From NCBI RefSeq assembly GCF_016617715.1, contig NZ_CP067225.1, forward strand, positions 1,488,001 to 1,552,000: 64,000 bases of DNA, read 5' to 3'. The stretch is from Paracoccus sp. MC1862 (GTDB lineage: Bacteria; Pseudomonadota; Alphaproteobacteria; Rhodobacterales; Rhodobacteraceae). Positions 8,754-18,605 of this stretch are shown here, one piece after another. Below the pieces are notes generated by a model, which was not told the DNA's origin, did not search any database, and saw only the letters and a program-made list of their open reading frames with translations. Both the position numbers and the translations under genes were made by a program. Position 1 is the first letter of the stretch, and each line of letters begins with the position of its first letter.

Positions 8754-9536
8754 TCCCGCCAGCGGCGCCATCGTCATCATGCTCCGCAGCCTGAAGATGC
8801 ACGGCATGGCCCAGGCCGTCACCGACCTGATCGAACAGGGGGCGCCGGCATTCGAGACAGCCGTGCCGATCCTGTCCCAGCTGCTGAAGGCCGAACTGGC
8901 GGAACGCGAAGTGCGCTCCATTGCCTATCACATGAAGGCCGCGCGCTTCCCGGCCTACAAGGATCTCTCGGGCTTCGACTTCGCTGCCAGCGAGATCAAC
9001 GAGGTCACGGTGCGCCAGCTCCACCGCTGCGAGTTCATCGACGGCGCGCAGAATGTCGTGCTGATCGGGGGCCGGGCACCGGCAAGACCCATGTCGCAAC
9101 CGCCCTGGGCATCCAGGCCATCGAACACCACCGCCGGAAGGTCCGCTTCTTCTCCACCATCGAACTCGTCAATGCCCTCGAGCAGGAGAAAACCAAGGGC
9201 AAGGCGGGCCAGATCGCGGAGGGATTGACCCGGCTCGATCTCGTGATCCTGGACGAACTGGGCTACTTGCCGTTCAGCGCTTCAGGCGGTGCGCTGCTCT
9301 TCCACCTTCTGAGCAAGCTCTATGAGCGCACCAGCGTTGTCATCACCACCAACCTGAGCTTCAGCGAATGGGCCACCGTCTTCGGCGATGCCAAAATGAC
9401 CACCGCGCTGCTCGATCGCCTCACCCACCGCTGCCACATCCTGGAGACCGGAAACGACAGCTTCCGCTTCAAGGCAAGCTCAGCCGCAGCAGCCAGGAAA
9501 ACCAAGGAGGCCGGCCATGCCTTGACCCAAGCCTAA
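8743..9536 (+). pseudogene. istB: IS21 helper ATPase IstB, frameshifted
   Basis: IstB is the AAA+ ATP-binding helper that directs IstA. The frame starts [19 protein letters not shown] at 8743. Inside the Walker A region it reads VVLIGG and then loses frame, because one base is missing (near 9070) from what should encode GGPGTGKTH. The rest is in the next frame and includes [15 protein letters not shown] (Walker B) and ends at 9536. A single-base indel in the P-loop kills the gene. Confidence 0.85.
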
Positions 9537-9654
9537 CCCACGAAACATAACCTGAGGGTGGGTCAGTTCTCGATGGAAAACCCGGGTCAGTTCCGAGTGG
9601 AAATCAACACACAAACTTCATTCGCATCGTAATACGTTGAAGTTGTCTGGATTT

Positions 9655-9729
9655 TGGCTCCGGCGGTAGGGATCGAACCTACGACCAATTGATTAACAGT
9701 CAACTGCTCTACCGCTGAGCTACGCCGGA
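9655..9729 (-). tRNA. tRNA-Asn(GTT)
   Basis: On the minus strand the cloverleaf begins TCCGGCGTAGCTCAGCGG at 9729. The acceptor stem TCCGGCG pairs with CGCCGGA, the anticodon loop CTGTTAA carries GTT, and the T-arm has GTTCGATCC. Discriminator G and an encoded CCA finish at 9655. The 75-nt length is normal. Its 3' end faces the mobile-element region, so it is a candidate integration point. Confidence 0.95.
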
Positions 9730-9801
9730 ACACGGGAGGGCATCTAGCACCCGCGTTCGGGGGCGTCCAGAGGCTTCGGGAAGAATTTTATCCGTTCGCC
9801 A

Positions 9802-10662
9802 TCAGGCGATGCGCCAGACCGCACCTGCGGCAGGCGGGCCTTCGCAGAGGACCGCGCCCAGGTCCCACAAGGCCAGCAGATGGGCCAGCACGTTGCGCTC
9901 GGCGGCGGGCACCAGGGCGGGGGGGATGTCGTAGATGCGGGCGGCAAGGTCACGCGCGGTCTGCGGGCCAAGGCTCAGCGCGGCCATGATCTGGGCGCTG
10001 CGGGCGCGGCGGTGGGCGGCAAGCTCTGCAAGCCGCTGTGGGGGATTGGCCACCGGATCGCCGTGGGCAGGGTAGAGGATACGCGGGGCGAGCCGCCCCA
10101 GCAGATCCAGCGAGCGCAGGAAATCCACCAGGTCGCCTTCGGGGGGCGAGATCAGCGTCGTACTCCATCCCATCACCAGGTCGCCGCAGAAGATCGCGTC
10201 GTCCAGGCGGAAGCTCAGGTGGCTGCCGATGTGGCCGGGGGTGTGCAGGGCCTCGATGGTCCAGTCCGAGGATTGCAGGACCTCGCCATGGCGCAGGGTG
10301 ATGTCGGGCTGGAAGGCCGTGTCGATGCCTTCGCCGCCTGCGACCAGCCCGGTCGCGGCCAAGCGTTCCATGGTCGGAGAGCGGCCGGCGATGGCAGGGC
10401 CGAAGGCAAAGACGGGCGCTCCGGTCGCCTGTGCCAGCCGCGCGACCCCGGCCGAGTGATCCAGATGCGCGTGGGTCAGCAGGATATGCGAGATCCGCCC
10501 TTCGGCCGTGTCGAGGATCGCCCGGATATGCGCCGGATCGTCGGGGCCGGGGTCGATGACGGCCACCTCCTCCTCGCCGATCAGGAAGCTGTTGGTCCCC
10601 GGTCCGGTCATGGCCGACGGGTTGGGGGCACGCAGCACCCGCACTTTCGCTGTCTCGCTCAT
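9802..10662 (-). CDS. MBL-fold metallo-hydrolase (LACTB2-like)
   Basis: This 286-residue metallo-beta-lactamase-fold hydrolase is probably cytoplasmic, as no signal peptide is seen. The zinc-binding motif THAHLDHSAG (HxHxDH) lies near residue 80, further ligands are in HTPGHIGSHLSF and FCGDLVMG, and YPAHGDP follows. A C-terminal winged-helix-like part (AAERNVLAHLLALWDLGAV) matches the LACTB2-like subgroup, some of which act on nucleic acids or thioesters; the substrate here is unknown. ATG 10662 is chosen over an upstream start because family similarity begins at RVLRAPNPSAMTGPGTNSF. The gene is divergent from the sensor kinase with 46 bp between starts. Confidence 0.85.
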   Translation of the reverse strand: MSETAKVRVLRAPNPSAMTGPGTNSFLIGEEEVAVIDPGPDDPAHIRAILDTAEGRISHILLTHAHLDHSAGVARLAQATGAPVFAFGPAIAGRSPTMERLAATGLVAGGEGIDTAFQPDITLRHGEVLQSSDWTIEALHTPGHIGSHLSFRLDDAIFCGDLVMGWSTTLISPPEGDLVDFLRSLDLLGRLAPRILYPAHGDPVANPPQRLAELAAHRRARSAQIMAALSLGPQTARDLAARIYDIPPALVPAAERNVLAHLLALWDLGAVLCEGPPAAGAVWRIA

Positions 10663-10708
10663 CCCCCTAGGCTGGACCGGCGCCGGGCCGGACGCAAGCG
10701 AGGCAAGC

Positions 10709-12046
10709 ATGGTTTCCAGTTGGCTCAAGCATCTTCTGCCGCGCGGCCTTTACGGACGAGCGGCGCTGATCCTGTTCCTGCCGGTGGTGGTCATCACGCT
10801 GGTTGTCACGGTCATGTTCCTGCAACGCCATTTCGAGGATGTGACGCAGCAGATGGTGGAAACCGCCGCGGCCGAGGTCGCGCTGGTCACCGACCGGGTG
10901 CTGTCTGCCCCCGACGGCCCACAGGCGCTGATCGCCGGGCAGGAGATCGCGGTGCCACTGGGCCTGACGCTGGAACTGCCCCCGCCTGGGGGCATCGAGG
11001 AGCGGCGCCGGTTCTACGACTTTTCGGGCCGGGTGGTGATCGCCGAGATGCACCGGCGCCTGCCTGCGGTCGAGGCTGTGGACCTGTGGGACCTGCGGCG
11101 GGTCAGGGTGCTGGTCGGCGGCCCCCGCCCCTTCCTGCTGGAACTGCCGCGGCGGCGGCTGACGCCTTCCAACCCGCACCAGTTGCTGGTGCTGATGGTG
11201 GCGACGTCGCTGCTGATGACGGCCATCGCCTCGGTCTTCCTGCGCAACCAGTTGCGGCCGATCCGGCGGCTGGCCGATGCGGCCGACGCCTACGGGCGGG
11301 GGCAGGTCAAGCCCTATCGCCCCGCTGGTGCGTCAGAGGTCCGCAGCGCCGGCCGCGCCTTTGTCGAGATGCGGGCACGGATCGAGCGGCAGAACGAGCA
11401 GCGCAGGATGATGCTGTCGGGGATCAGCCATGACTTGCGCACGCCGCTGACGCGCCTGCGGCTGGGGTTGTCGATGCTCGGCCCCGACCTGCCCCCGGAA
11501 CGCGACGAGATCGCCGACATGGAACGCGACGTGGCCGAGATGGGGACGATGATCGACGCCTTCCTGGACCACGCGCGGACCGAGGCGCAGGACGGCGGAC
11601 CCGAGACGGTGGCGATGCGCGATTTCCTGGACGGGATCGTGGGCGACGCGCAGCGCGGCGGCCAGCCGGTCAGGCTGACCCGCTTTGCTTCGGACAGCGC
11701 CGACGCCACCGCCGTCATCCGTCCGCAGGCACTGCGCCGCGCGGTCGGGAACCTGGTCGGCAACGCCGTGCGCTACGGCTCTCGGGCCGAGGTCGAGGCC
11801 GTCCTGACCTCGCGCAGCCTGCGCATCGCGGTCGAGGATGACGGCCCCGGCATCCCCCCCGAGCGGCGCGAGGAAGCGGTCCGGCCCTTCGTGCGGCTGG
11901 ATGCGGCCCGCAACCAGGACCGGGGACAGGGGGCGGGGCTGGGGCTTGCCATCGCCGCCGACATCGCCCGCGCCCACGGGGGCGAATTGCGCCTGAGCGA
12001 GGCCCGGCTGGGCGGGCTCAGGGCCGAGATCGTGATTCCCCGCTGA
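10709..12046 (+). CDS. EnvZ-type sensor histidine kinase
   Basis: This is a 446-residue inner-membrane two-component sensor. A first transmembrane segment (LILFLPVVVITLVVTVMFL, about 17-38) is followed by a periplasmic region of about 110 residues and a second membrane segment (LLVLMVATSLLMTAIASVFL). A HAMP linker follows, then a HisKA domain with phospho-acceptor His241 in SGISHDLRTPLTRLRL. The ATPase domain shows the N box (LVGNAVRYG), G1 (VEDDGPGIP) and G2 (GQGAGLGLAIA). The layout resembles EnvZ/osmosensors. No response regulator gene lies beside it within this window, so its partner and signal are unknown. The ATG at 10709 gives the first hydrophobic segment its usual place. Confidence 0.88.
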   Translation: MVSSWLKHLLPRGLYGRAALILFLPVVVITLVVTVMFLQRHFEDVTQQMVETAAAEVALVTDRVLSAPDGPQALIAGQEIAVPLGLTLELPPPGGIEERRRFYDFSGRVVIAEMHRRLPAVEAVDLWDLRRVRVLVGGPRPFLLELPRRRLTPSNPHQLLVLMVATSLLMTAIASVFLRNQLRPIRRLADAADAYGRGQVKPYRPAGASEVRSAGRAFVEMRARIERQNEQRRMMLSGISHDLRTPLTRLRLGLSMLGPDLPPERDEIADMERDVAEMGTMIDAFLDHARTEAQDGGPETVAMRDFLDGIVGDAQRGGQPVRLTRFASDSADATAVIRPQALRRAVGNLVGNAVRYGSRAEVEAVLTSRSLRIAVEDDGPGIPPERREEAVRPFVRLDAARNQDRGQGAGLGLAIAADIARAHGGELRLSEARLGGLRAEIVIPR

Positions 12047-12204
12047 GTCTCGTCCTTGTCGATAAAATGCCCCGAAAGTCGGAACGCAGCGTCCCCGGAT
12101 GGGCCATTGCAGCAGAAGCCTGCGGTTCCTAGATATGTCCCAAGCAGGCCCGGCGCGCTGCCTGTTCTATGGGGGCCGCCGGTCCGGGCACGAAAGGATA
12201 CTTC

Positions 12205-14622
12205 ATGAACGACACGACCCAGGCCACCTATCCGGTGCTTCCGCTGCGCGACATCGTGGTCTTCCCCCACATGATCGTGCCGCTGTTCGTGGGCCGCGAA
12301 AAATCGGTCCGCGCGCTGGAAGCCGTGATGGAAGCGGACCGTCCGATCCTTCTGGCTGCCCAGAAGGACGCCTCGGTGGACGAGCCGGAAACCGACGGCA
12401 TCTTCACGACCGGCGTGCTGGCGAATGTGCTGCAACTGCTGAAGCTGCCCGATGGCACCGTGAAGGTGCTGGTCGAGGGGCAGAAGCGTGTGCGGATCAC
12501 CGGATTCGTTGCCAACGAGGACTATTTCCAGGCCTCTGCCGAACCGTTGGCCGAGACCGAGGGCGACGCCGAAAGCGTCATCGCCCTGATCCGCACCGTT
12601 GCGGAAGAGTTCGAGCGTTACGTCAAGGTCCGCAAGAACATCCCCGAGGAAGCCGTCACCTCGGTTGCCGAGGCACGCGACGCCCACCGGCTGGCCGACC
12701 TCGTGTCGGGGCATCTCGGGATCGACGTGGCCCGCAAGCAGGAACTGCTGGAAACGCTGGACGTCGCCGAGCGGCTTGAGAAGGTCTATGGCCTGATGCA
12801 GGGCGAGATGTCGGTCCTGCAGGTCGAGAAGAAGATCAAGTCGCGCGTCAAGACCCAGATGGAGAAGACGCAGCGCGAATATTACCTCAACGAGCAGATG
12901 AAGGCGATCCAGCGCGAGCTGGGCGATGGCGACGAAGGCCAGAACGAACTCGCCGAGCTGGAAGAGAAGATCGAGAAGACCAAGTTCAGCAAGGAGGCGC
13001 GCGAAAAGGCGCAGGCCGAGCTGAAGAAGCTGAAGTCGATGTCGCCGATGTCGGCCGAGGCCACGGTCAGCCGCAACTATCTCGACTGGCTGCTGTCGCT
13101 GCCCTGGGGCGTCAAGTCGCGCACCAAGCGTGACCTTGCGGCCGCCGAACGGGTGCTGGACGCCGACCACTACGGCCTTGAAAAAGTCAAGGAACGGATC
13201 GTCGAGTATCTTGCCGTGCAGAACCGCTCGGACAAGCTGAAGGGCCCGATCCTCTGCCTCGTCGGCCCGCCCGGCGTCGGCAAGACCTCGCTCGGCCGTT
13301 CGGTGGCGAAGGCCACGGGGCGCGAGTTCATCCGCATCTCGCTTGGCGGCGTGCGCGACGAATCCGAGATCCGGGGCCACCGGCGGACCTATATCGGCTC
13401 GATGCCCGGCAAGATCATCCAGGCGCTGAAGAAGGCCAAGACCACGAACCCGCTGATCCTGCTCGACGAGATCGACAAGATGGGTCAGGACTTCCGTGGC
13501 GACCCGGCCTCGGCGATGCTGGAGGTGCTGGACCCAGAACAGAACGCGACTTTCGTGGACCACTATCTCGAGGTGGAATACGACCTGTCCAACGTGATGT
13601 TCCTGACCACGGCCAACAGCTACAACATGCCAGGGCCGCTCTTGGACCGGATGGAGATCATCCCGCTGGCCGGCTACACCGAGGACGAAAAGCGCGAGAT
13701 CGCCCGCGGGCACCTGCTGCCCAAGCAGATCAAGGCGAACGGTCTGAGGAAGGGCGAGTTCTCGGTTTCCGACGAGGCGCTGACCCATGTGATCCGCTAC
13801 TACACGCGGGAAGCCGGGGTGCGGTCGCTGGAGCGTGAAATCGCCAAGCTGGCCCGCAAGGCCGTGACCGAGATCCTCAAGGGCAAGGTCACGTCGGTCG
13901 AGGTCACACCCGAGAAGGCCGAGGAATACTTGGGCGTCCGCCGCCACCGCTACGGCTTGGCCGAGAAGGAGGATCAGGTCGGCGTGGTGACGGGTCTGGC
14001 CTATACCCAGGCGGGCGGCGATCTGCTGCAGATCGAGGCGCTGAAGCTGCCCGGCAAGGGCGTGATGAAGACGACCGGGAAACTGGGCGACGTGATGAAG
14101 GAATCGATCGACGCGGCCGCAAGCTTCGTCCGGTCGGTTGCGCCCGAACTGGGCATCAGCCCGCCCGAGTTCTCCAAGCGCGACATCCACGTCCACGTCC
14201 CGGAAGGCGCGACGCCCAAGGACGGGCCTTCGGCGGGTCTGGCCATGGTGACCTCGGTGGTGTCGGTGATGACCGGCATCCCGGTCCGCAAGGATATCGC
14301 CATGACCGGCGAGGTCACGCTGCGCGGCAACGCGCTGCCCATCGGCGGGCTGAAGGAAAAGCTTCTCGCGGCGCTTCGGGGCGGCATCAAGACGGTGCTG
14401 ATCCCCGAGGAGAACGAGAAGGACTTGGCCGACATCCCGGCGAACGTGAAGGAGGGGCTGACGCTCATCCCCGTCTCGAATGTCCGCGAGGTGCTGCGCC
14501 ACGCCTTGGTGCGGATGCCCGAGCCGGTGGAATGGGACGAGGCGGCTTACGAGGCCGCCGAGGTCAAGCGCCTTGCTGCCCTGCGCGCCGACCTTCCCCT
14601 GAGCGGCCCGACGGCACACTGA
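12205..14622 (+). CDS. lon: ATP-dependent protease Lon
   Basis: Lon is the soluble AAA+ serine protease that degrades misfolded and regulatory proteins. The 805-residue length is typical. The N-terminal substrate-binding domain starts [20 protein letters not shown], and a coiled middle part holds [18 protein letters not shown]. Walker [10 protein letters not shown] is at about 354, Walker [11 protein letters not shown] at about 416, and the protease domain has the catalytic dyad Ser676 ([10 protein letters not shown]) and Lys719 (GGLKEK). The start at 12205 has a good ribosome-binding site (GAAAGGA, 8 bp upstream). It is monocistronic, with a strong terminator 30 bp downstream. The hupB gene that often follows lon in proteobacteria is not present here. 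Confidence 0.98.
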   Translation: MNDTTQATYPVLPLRDIVVFPHMIVPLFVGREKSVRALEAVMEADRPILLAAQKDASVDEPETDGIFTTGVLANVLQLLKLPDGTVKVLVEGQKRVRITGFVANEDYFQASAEPLAETEGDAESVIALIRTVAEEFERYVKVRKNIPEEAVTSVAEARDAHRLADLVSGHLGIDVARKQELLETLDVAERLEKVYGLMQGEMSVLQVEKKIKSRVKTQMEKTQREYYLNEQMKAIQRELGDGDEGQNELAELEEKIEKTKFSKEAREKAQAELKKLKSMSPMSAEATVSRNYLDWLLSLPWGVKSRTKRDLAAAERVLDADHYGLEKVKERIVEYLAVQNRSDKLKGPILCLVGPPGVGKTSLGRSVAKATGREFIRISLGGVRDESEIRGHRRTYIGSMPGKIIQALKKAKTTNPLILLDEIDKMGQDFRGDPASAMLEVLDPEQNATFVDHYLEVEYDLSNVMFLTTANSYNMPGPLLDRMEIIPLAGYTEDEKREIARGHLLPKQIKANGLRKGEFSVSDEALTHVIRYYTREAGVRSLEREIAKLARKAVTEILKGKVTSVEVTPEKAEEYLGVRRHRYGLAEKEDQVGVVTGLAYTQAGGDLLQIEALKLPGKGVMKTTGKLGDVMKESIDAAASFVRSVAPELGISPPEFSKRDIHVHVPEGATPKDGPSAGLAMVTSVVSVMTGIPVRKDIAMTGEVTLRGNALPIGGLKEKLLAALRGGIKTVLIPEENEKDLADIPANVKEGLTLIPVSNVREVLRHALVRMPEPVEWDEAAYEAAEVKRLAALRADLPLSGPTAH

Positions 14623-14652
14623 CCCACTGCGAAAGCGGTGATGAAAATGCAG

Positions 14653-14682
14653 ACACGCGCCCCGATCGGGCGCGTGTTTCCG
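14653..14682 (+). terminator. rho-independent terminator after lon
   Basis: A 10-bp perfect stem ACACGCGCCC / GGGCGCGTGT (14653-14662 and 14668-14677) closes a CGATC loop and is followed by a T-rich run (TTTCCGTTT). It lies 31 bp after the lon stop. Confidence 0.85.
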
Positions 14683-15194
14683 TTTGCACGCTGCAGGAAA
14701 AGTTTATTCCATGCGGCTTCGGCTACTGCCGATCCGTTGTGGAACCCGTATCGCTCAACTATCTGTTCCGACCCTGATGGTTTGCCGCCGTGCAGCAGGT
14801 TCCGGGCTTATCCGCATTCGAGAATGCCGGAAGGACAGGTTCTGTCATGATCGCCGCAAGGTGACTTGCAAGAAAGCTCTCGTTCCGATCCCGCGCCGCA
14901 AGCTGGTGCTGTCCCCACCAGAGTCCTGCACAAGCGCGACAGCCCGGCCCATGTGGCGGTCGAGGTTCCCCCTCCCGCCCGGACCTGCGGCGTCATCAAG
15001 ACGTGGCCGAACCGTGCCCCGAGGCTTGACCGACGGGGGCAAGGCCATGGCCCTGCCCTCTTTCCGCAATGCACGGTCGAATTGCGGGAAAACGGCATAC
15101 GCATCGAGGTTCCGGCGCGGCGTCGGGCACCGGCCGCGACCCCCGCAGAAAGGGCTTGCCGTCGCTAGTCGAGGACGCTATCTAGCGCGGCACC
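14683..15194. other. intergenic region, no gene seen
   Basis: About 510 bp separate the lon terminator from tRNA-Val. Several short open frames exist on both strands, but none shows a ribosome-binding site, recognisable motif or family similarity. The tRNA promoter must lie in its right part. Confidence 0.4.
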
Positions 15195-15269
15195 GGGCGA
15201 TTAGCTCAGCGGTAGAGCGCTTCGTTCACATCGAAGATGTCAGCGGTTCAAATCCGTTATCGCCCACCA
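15195..15269 (+). tRNA. tRNA-Val(CAC)
   Basis: The acceptor stem GGGCGAT pairs with ATCGCCC, the D-arm is GCTCAGCGGTAGAGC, the anticodon stem CTTCG/CGAAG encloses TTCACAT with anticodon CAC, and the T-arm carries GGTTCAAATCC. The sequence ends ACCA at 15269. It reads GTG codons. Confidence 0.95.
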
Positions 15270-15276
15270 TCATTCA

Positions 15277-15310
15277 GGACCGTCCGCGCCAGCGCAGGCG
15301 GTCCTTTTCC
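15277..15310 (+). terminator. terminator after tRNA-Val(CAC)
   Basis: GGACCG (15277-15282) pairs with CGGTCC (15299-15304), with inner GC-rich pairing, and is followed by TTTT at 15305-15308. It lies 8 bp after the tRNA. Confidence 0.7.
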
Positions 15311-15480
15311 TTGACCGATCTGCCTTGATCATGCCCCATTAGCGCCAACCGCGGCCTGCAGGGCATCCCTGTTCGGCGTCAGACCGGATTGCTGCAGGTC
15401 CGCCTTGCCATCCATCCCCCTGCATTCATCAAGTGCAGGCCCTTTACACCCTCATGCCAACGGTTCATTGAACCGGCAGC

Positions 15481-15555
15481 GGGGCGGTAGCTCAGCGGTA
15501 GAGCGACGGCTTTACACGCCGTTGGCCGGGGGTTCGATCCCCTCCCGCCCCACCA
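15481..15555 (+). tRNA. tRNA-Val(TAC)
   Basis: The acceptor stem GGGGCGG pairs with CCGCCCC. The anticodon stem ACGGC/GCCGT encloses TTTACAC with anticodon TAC, the T-arm is GGGGGTTCGATCCCCTC, and the end is ACCA at 15555. It is the second valine isoacceptor, 211 bp downstream of tRNA-Val(CAC). Confidence 0.95.
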
Positions 15556-15946
15556 ATTTTCCATTCTCCTGGACCCGGTCGAACTTCAGCCTGCCAGCGG
15601 CTTTCCGAAGATGACCGAGCCTGCACGCGGAAGATTTCCGGCGGCTTCACGTAGCCAGAACCGCAACATTGTCGCCTGTTGATCGCCCTGTGCCGAAACC
15701 TTCGCAAGCCGTTCCATAATCTGACAGAACCCCGACCAGCCTGTCATGCGCCCCACTGTCGCCATCAGGCCGACTGATGCTCAAGACGGGATTTTCAGAG
15801 CCATCCCGATCCAACCCCTCGGCCCCGGAAAAGTGGAGCAACAGTCAGACCGGACCGCACCCTGCAACCACACCGAAGGCAAGCTCCGCCCTTCCACGGG
15901 CAAGGCGGCGATGCTGCTGCGGCTGGCACAGCACATCGCCGTCGGA
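15556..15946. other. intergenic region, no gene seen
   Basis: The 390 bp between tRNA-Val(TAC) and the BKACE gene end contain no supported gene on either strand. Confidence 0.4.
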
Positions 15947-16801
15947 TCAGGCGGCGTCCCGCAGCCCCAGGATCGAGCGGGCCTGCTGCCAGGTCGCGAC
16001 GGGGCGGCCGTGGCGCTCGCACAGACCGACCACCCGCCGGACCAGCGCCGCGTTGGACGGCGCAAGCCGGTCGCGATCCAGCCGGACGTTGTCCTCCATC
16101 CCCGTGCGGGTATGGCCGCCTTTCGCCACCGCCCATTCGTTGATCCGCAGCTGATCCGCCCCGATCCCCGCGGCGCACCATTGCGCGTCAGGCGCCAGGC
16201 GCTTCAGCGTCTCGATGTAGAAATCGAAGATCGGCTCGTCGGCGGGCATGGCGTTCTTCACCCCCATGACGAACTGGACGTAAAGCGGTCCCTTGAGCCG
16301 ACCGTCCTGCGCCATCCGGGCCGCCTGCACGATATGGCTGAGGTCGAAAGCCTCGATCTCGGGCTTGATGTCATAGCGCAGCATCTCGGACGCGAGCCAG
16401 TCCACAAGGTCCGGCGGGTTCTCGTAGACGCGGGTGGGAAAGTTGTTCGAGCCGACCGACAGTGACGCCATGTCGGGCCGCAGCGGCAGCATGCCGCCGC
16501 GGGTCTGTCCGGCACCCGACCGCCCGCCGGTCGAAAGCTGGACGATCAGGCCGGGGCAGTGCTTTTCCAGCCCTTCCTTCAGCCGGGCGAACCGCTCGGG
16601 GTCCGAGGTCGGCTTTCCGTCATCGTCGCGGACATGGCAGTGGGCAATGGTGGCGCCCGCCTCGAAGGCCTCCTGCGTGGATTCGATCTGTTCGGCGATG
16701 GTGATCGGCACCGCCGGGTTGTTCTCCTTGGTCGGCAGACTGCCGGTAATCGCCACGCAGATGATGCAGGGATTGTCGGTGGCTGTGGTCGTCTGGGTCA
16801 T
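15947..16801 (-). CDS. BKACE-family beta-keto acid cleavage enzyme
   Basis: This 284-residue member of the BKACE family (formerly DUF849) resembles 3-keto-5-aminohexanoate cleavage enzyme. The family uses a metal ion to condense a beta-keto acid with acetyl-CoA and release acetoacetate plus a new CoA ester. The metal-binding motif AHCHVRDDDGKPT lies near residue 50, VAITGSLPTKENNP near the N terminus, and GMEDNVRLDRDRLAPSN near the C terminus; the frame is uninterrupted. ATG 16801 follows a good Shine-Dalgarno (AAGGGAAACGG). It lies 29 bp after the benE remnant and on its strand, so it was probably the last gene of the benzoate operon. The substrate is not deducible; a ring-cleavage beta-keto acid is a guess. 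Confidence 0.88.
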   Translation of the reverse strand: MTQTTTATDNPCIICVAITGSLPTKENNPAVPITIAEQIESTQEAFEAGATIAHCHVRDDDGKPTSDPERFARLKEGLEKHCPGLIVQLSTGGRSGAGQTRGGMLPLRPDMASLSVGSNNFPTRVYENPPDLVDWLASEMLRYDIKPEIEAFDLSHIVQAARMAQDGRLKGPLYVQFVMGVKNAMPADEPIFDFYIETLKRLAPDAQWCAAGIGADQLRINEWAVAKGGHTRTGMEDNVRLDRDRLAPSNAALVRRVVGLCERHGRPVATWQQARSILGLRDAA

Positions 16802-16830
16802 GGTTTCCGTTTCCCTTGTCCGATGCGTCG

Positions 16831-17677
16831 TCATGCTCGCTTCACCCGGGCCGCCAGCGCGGAAAGGCCGACGGCGGCGATTCCCACGACAACGCCCCAG
16901 AAGGCCGAACCGATGCCCATCACCGACACGCCCGAGGTGGTCACCATGAAGGCGAGAAGCCCCGCCTGCCAGTCGGCCGGGCTGCCCTCGGGGAACAGCG
17001 TTCGGCAAGGCTTTTCATGATGGCTCCCAGCAGGGCAAGGCCCGCCAGCAGCGCGATCACCGCCACCGGCAGATGCTTCAGCAACTGCGCGATGGTTCCG
17101 GCAAGCAGCCTGTCCAGCAGGAAGAACGCCCCGCAGGCGCCCACCGCGGCATAGCGGTGCCCATGTCCGGGTGGGCGTCGTGGTGATCCCCCCAACAGCC
17201 CCGAGGGCAGCGAGGCCAGCGCCCAGAGCGCGACCACCGGGCGCGCGGCGACATCATAGCCGTTGGCCCGCAGGATCGCCGTGCCGGGCAGGAACTGGCC
17301 CATCAGGGTGGTCAGGATAAGAGGCGGCGCAAGTCCCGCCAGCGCCGGGGCCGAGAATCTGGGCCAAGTCAGCGCGGGCCGGGCCAGCGTGGCGCGGACA
17401 TCGCCCATGGGCACGCCCTTGATCAGCCAGGCCAGCAGCAGGCCGACCGCCAGCATGACGACCACGGCATAGCGCGGCAGCAGCACGAAAAGACCAGGCA
17501 GGTGACGACCAGCACCGCAAAGATCAGCGGCGCGGTCCCGATCGCGCCCATCGCCGACGGGGCGAAGCCGAAAAGGATGCCGGCCATCATGCCCTTGGCG
17601 GCGGGTTTCGGGATCGCCGCCACGATCCGGTCGAAAAGTCCCGTGATCCGGAAGCGCAGGCTCATGTGTCGGAACAT
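16831..17677 (-). pseudogene. benE: benzoate/H+ symporter BenE, decayed
   Basis: Pieces of a BenE-type inner-membrane benzoate transporter lie in three frames. They are LTGLFDRIVAAIPK-like sequence to APLIFAVLVV (17677-17480), PRYAVVVMLAVGLLLAWLIK to GQFLPGTAILRANGYDVAA (17480-17000), and SPADWQAGLLAFMVTTSG up to a TGA at 16831. The last shift is within the run LAERCSPR, where the other frame gives FPEGSPADW. The N-terminal third is missing. The stop lies 29 bp before the BKACE start. It cannot be functional. Confidence 0.75.
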
Positions 17678-17681
17678 TGGA

Positions 17682-18543
17682 TCAGCCCTTTGCCAGGAAC
17701 AGGCCCGCCGGTCGCAGGATCAGCACCGCGGTCAGAAGCCCGTAGAGGAGGATCGAGGCGAGTTGCGGGAACAGCACCGCGCCGAAGGTCTGCACGACCC
17801 CGTAGATAAGCGACCCCGCGATCGCGCCTTTCAGGCTGCCGAGCCTTCCGATAACGATCACGATCAGCGTCGGGATCAGGATTTTCAGCCCCATGTCGGG
17901 CGTCACCGACAGCAGCGGCGCCGCGCCCGCCAGCCCGGCCAGCGCGCAGCTGTCGCAGCTGTCGCAGAAGCACATCCGTCCCACGTCGATGCCCATGCAG
18001 GCGGCCATTGAATCGTTGTTCACACCCGCGCGGATCATCTCGATGATCTGGGCGCGGCCCAAGACCAGCGCCAGCGCCCCCATATCGCCAGCCACAGCGT
18101 GATTACGAACACGCGGCAGGTCGGGTATTCGACGCCAAGGATCGTAAGCCGCCCGTCCAGCACGGCCGGGATCGCGGCGGACAAGGCATACGAGCCCTAG
18201 CTGATGCGCGTCAGATCCAGCACGACGAAGATCAGGCCGAAGGTCACCAGCACCTGCGCCCTCAGCCCCACCCGTCGCATTTTGCGGATGAAGACCAGAT
18301 ACAGCACCTCGCCCGGCGCCGTGACCGCCAGCGGCGCGACCACCAGCCCGCCCCAGAAGCCGATCGCGGCCTTGCGGTCGCCGCCGCATAGGCGCCCAGC
18401 GCGCAAAGCCAGCCATGCGCCAGATTGACGAGGTGCATCAGCCGGAAGATCACCGTCAGGCCAACCGACATCAGAAACATCAGCATGGGAAGCTGAAGCG
18501 CGATCAGCCTCCTCAGCACCTGGAGGCCGAGATCGGCCTGCAT
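17682..18543 (-). pseudogene. livH: LivH-type ABC permease, decayed
   Basis: This was a branched-chain amino acid-type ABC permease, in this context perhaps an importer of aromatic acids. The N terminus reads MQADLGLQVLRRLIALQLPM with SVGLTVIFRLMHLVNLAHG; later parts in other frames read VLVTFGLIFVVLDLTRI and LILIPTLIVIVIGRLGSLKG-like sequence to LILRPAGLFLAKG. There is a stop at 18197 and several frameshifts. The segment CDSCDSCALAG comes from a short tandem duplication (CAGCTGTCG) near 17946-17965. It is inactive. Confidence 0.75.
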
Positions 18544-18605
18544 GGCGTATCCTCCCCAAGTGGAAAGGCCCTGCCTTGAAGCGTTTGCTTCAGGCAGGCC
18601 ACCGG

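Larger units (their letters stand above)
7101..9610 (+). mobile_element. IS21-family element, inactivated
   Basis: The inverted repeats begin GTGTTGATTTCCAC at 7101 and end with the complementary sequence at 9610, with one mismatch over about 30 bp. A further pair of internal repeats (ACTGACCC type) lies near each end, typical of IS21. The flanks carry a 4-bp direct repeat ACAA (7097-7100 and 9611-9614), a clean target duplication. The 2510-bp length and the istA-istB order fit the family. Both genes are frameshifted. Confidence 0.88.

Noticed and set aside
1..9654. The left region as a complete integrative element with an att site in tRNA-Asn
   Set aside because: No copy of the tRNA 3' end was found at the other side within the window and no intact integrase is present, so only a boundary is suggested.
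11773..14619. A very long open frame on the minus strand opposite lon and the end of the kinase gene
   Set aside because: It mirrors the codon structure of lon in high-GC DNA. Its translation is rich in His, Gln, Arg and Leu with no domain, while lon is unmistakable on the other strand.
14684..15328. Open frame running through the gap after lon into tRNA-Val
   Set aside because: It overlaps a tRNA gene and has no ribosome-binding site or motif.
15746..16465. Plus-strand frame opposite the BKACE gene
   Set aside because: It is antisense to a conserved enzyme, with Arg/Pro/Gln-rich shadow composition.
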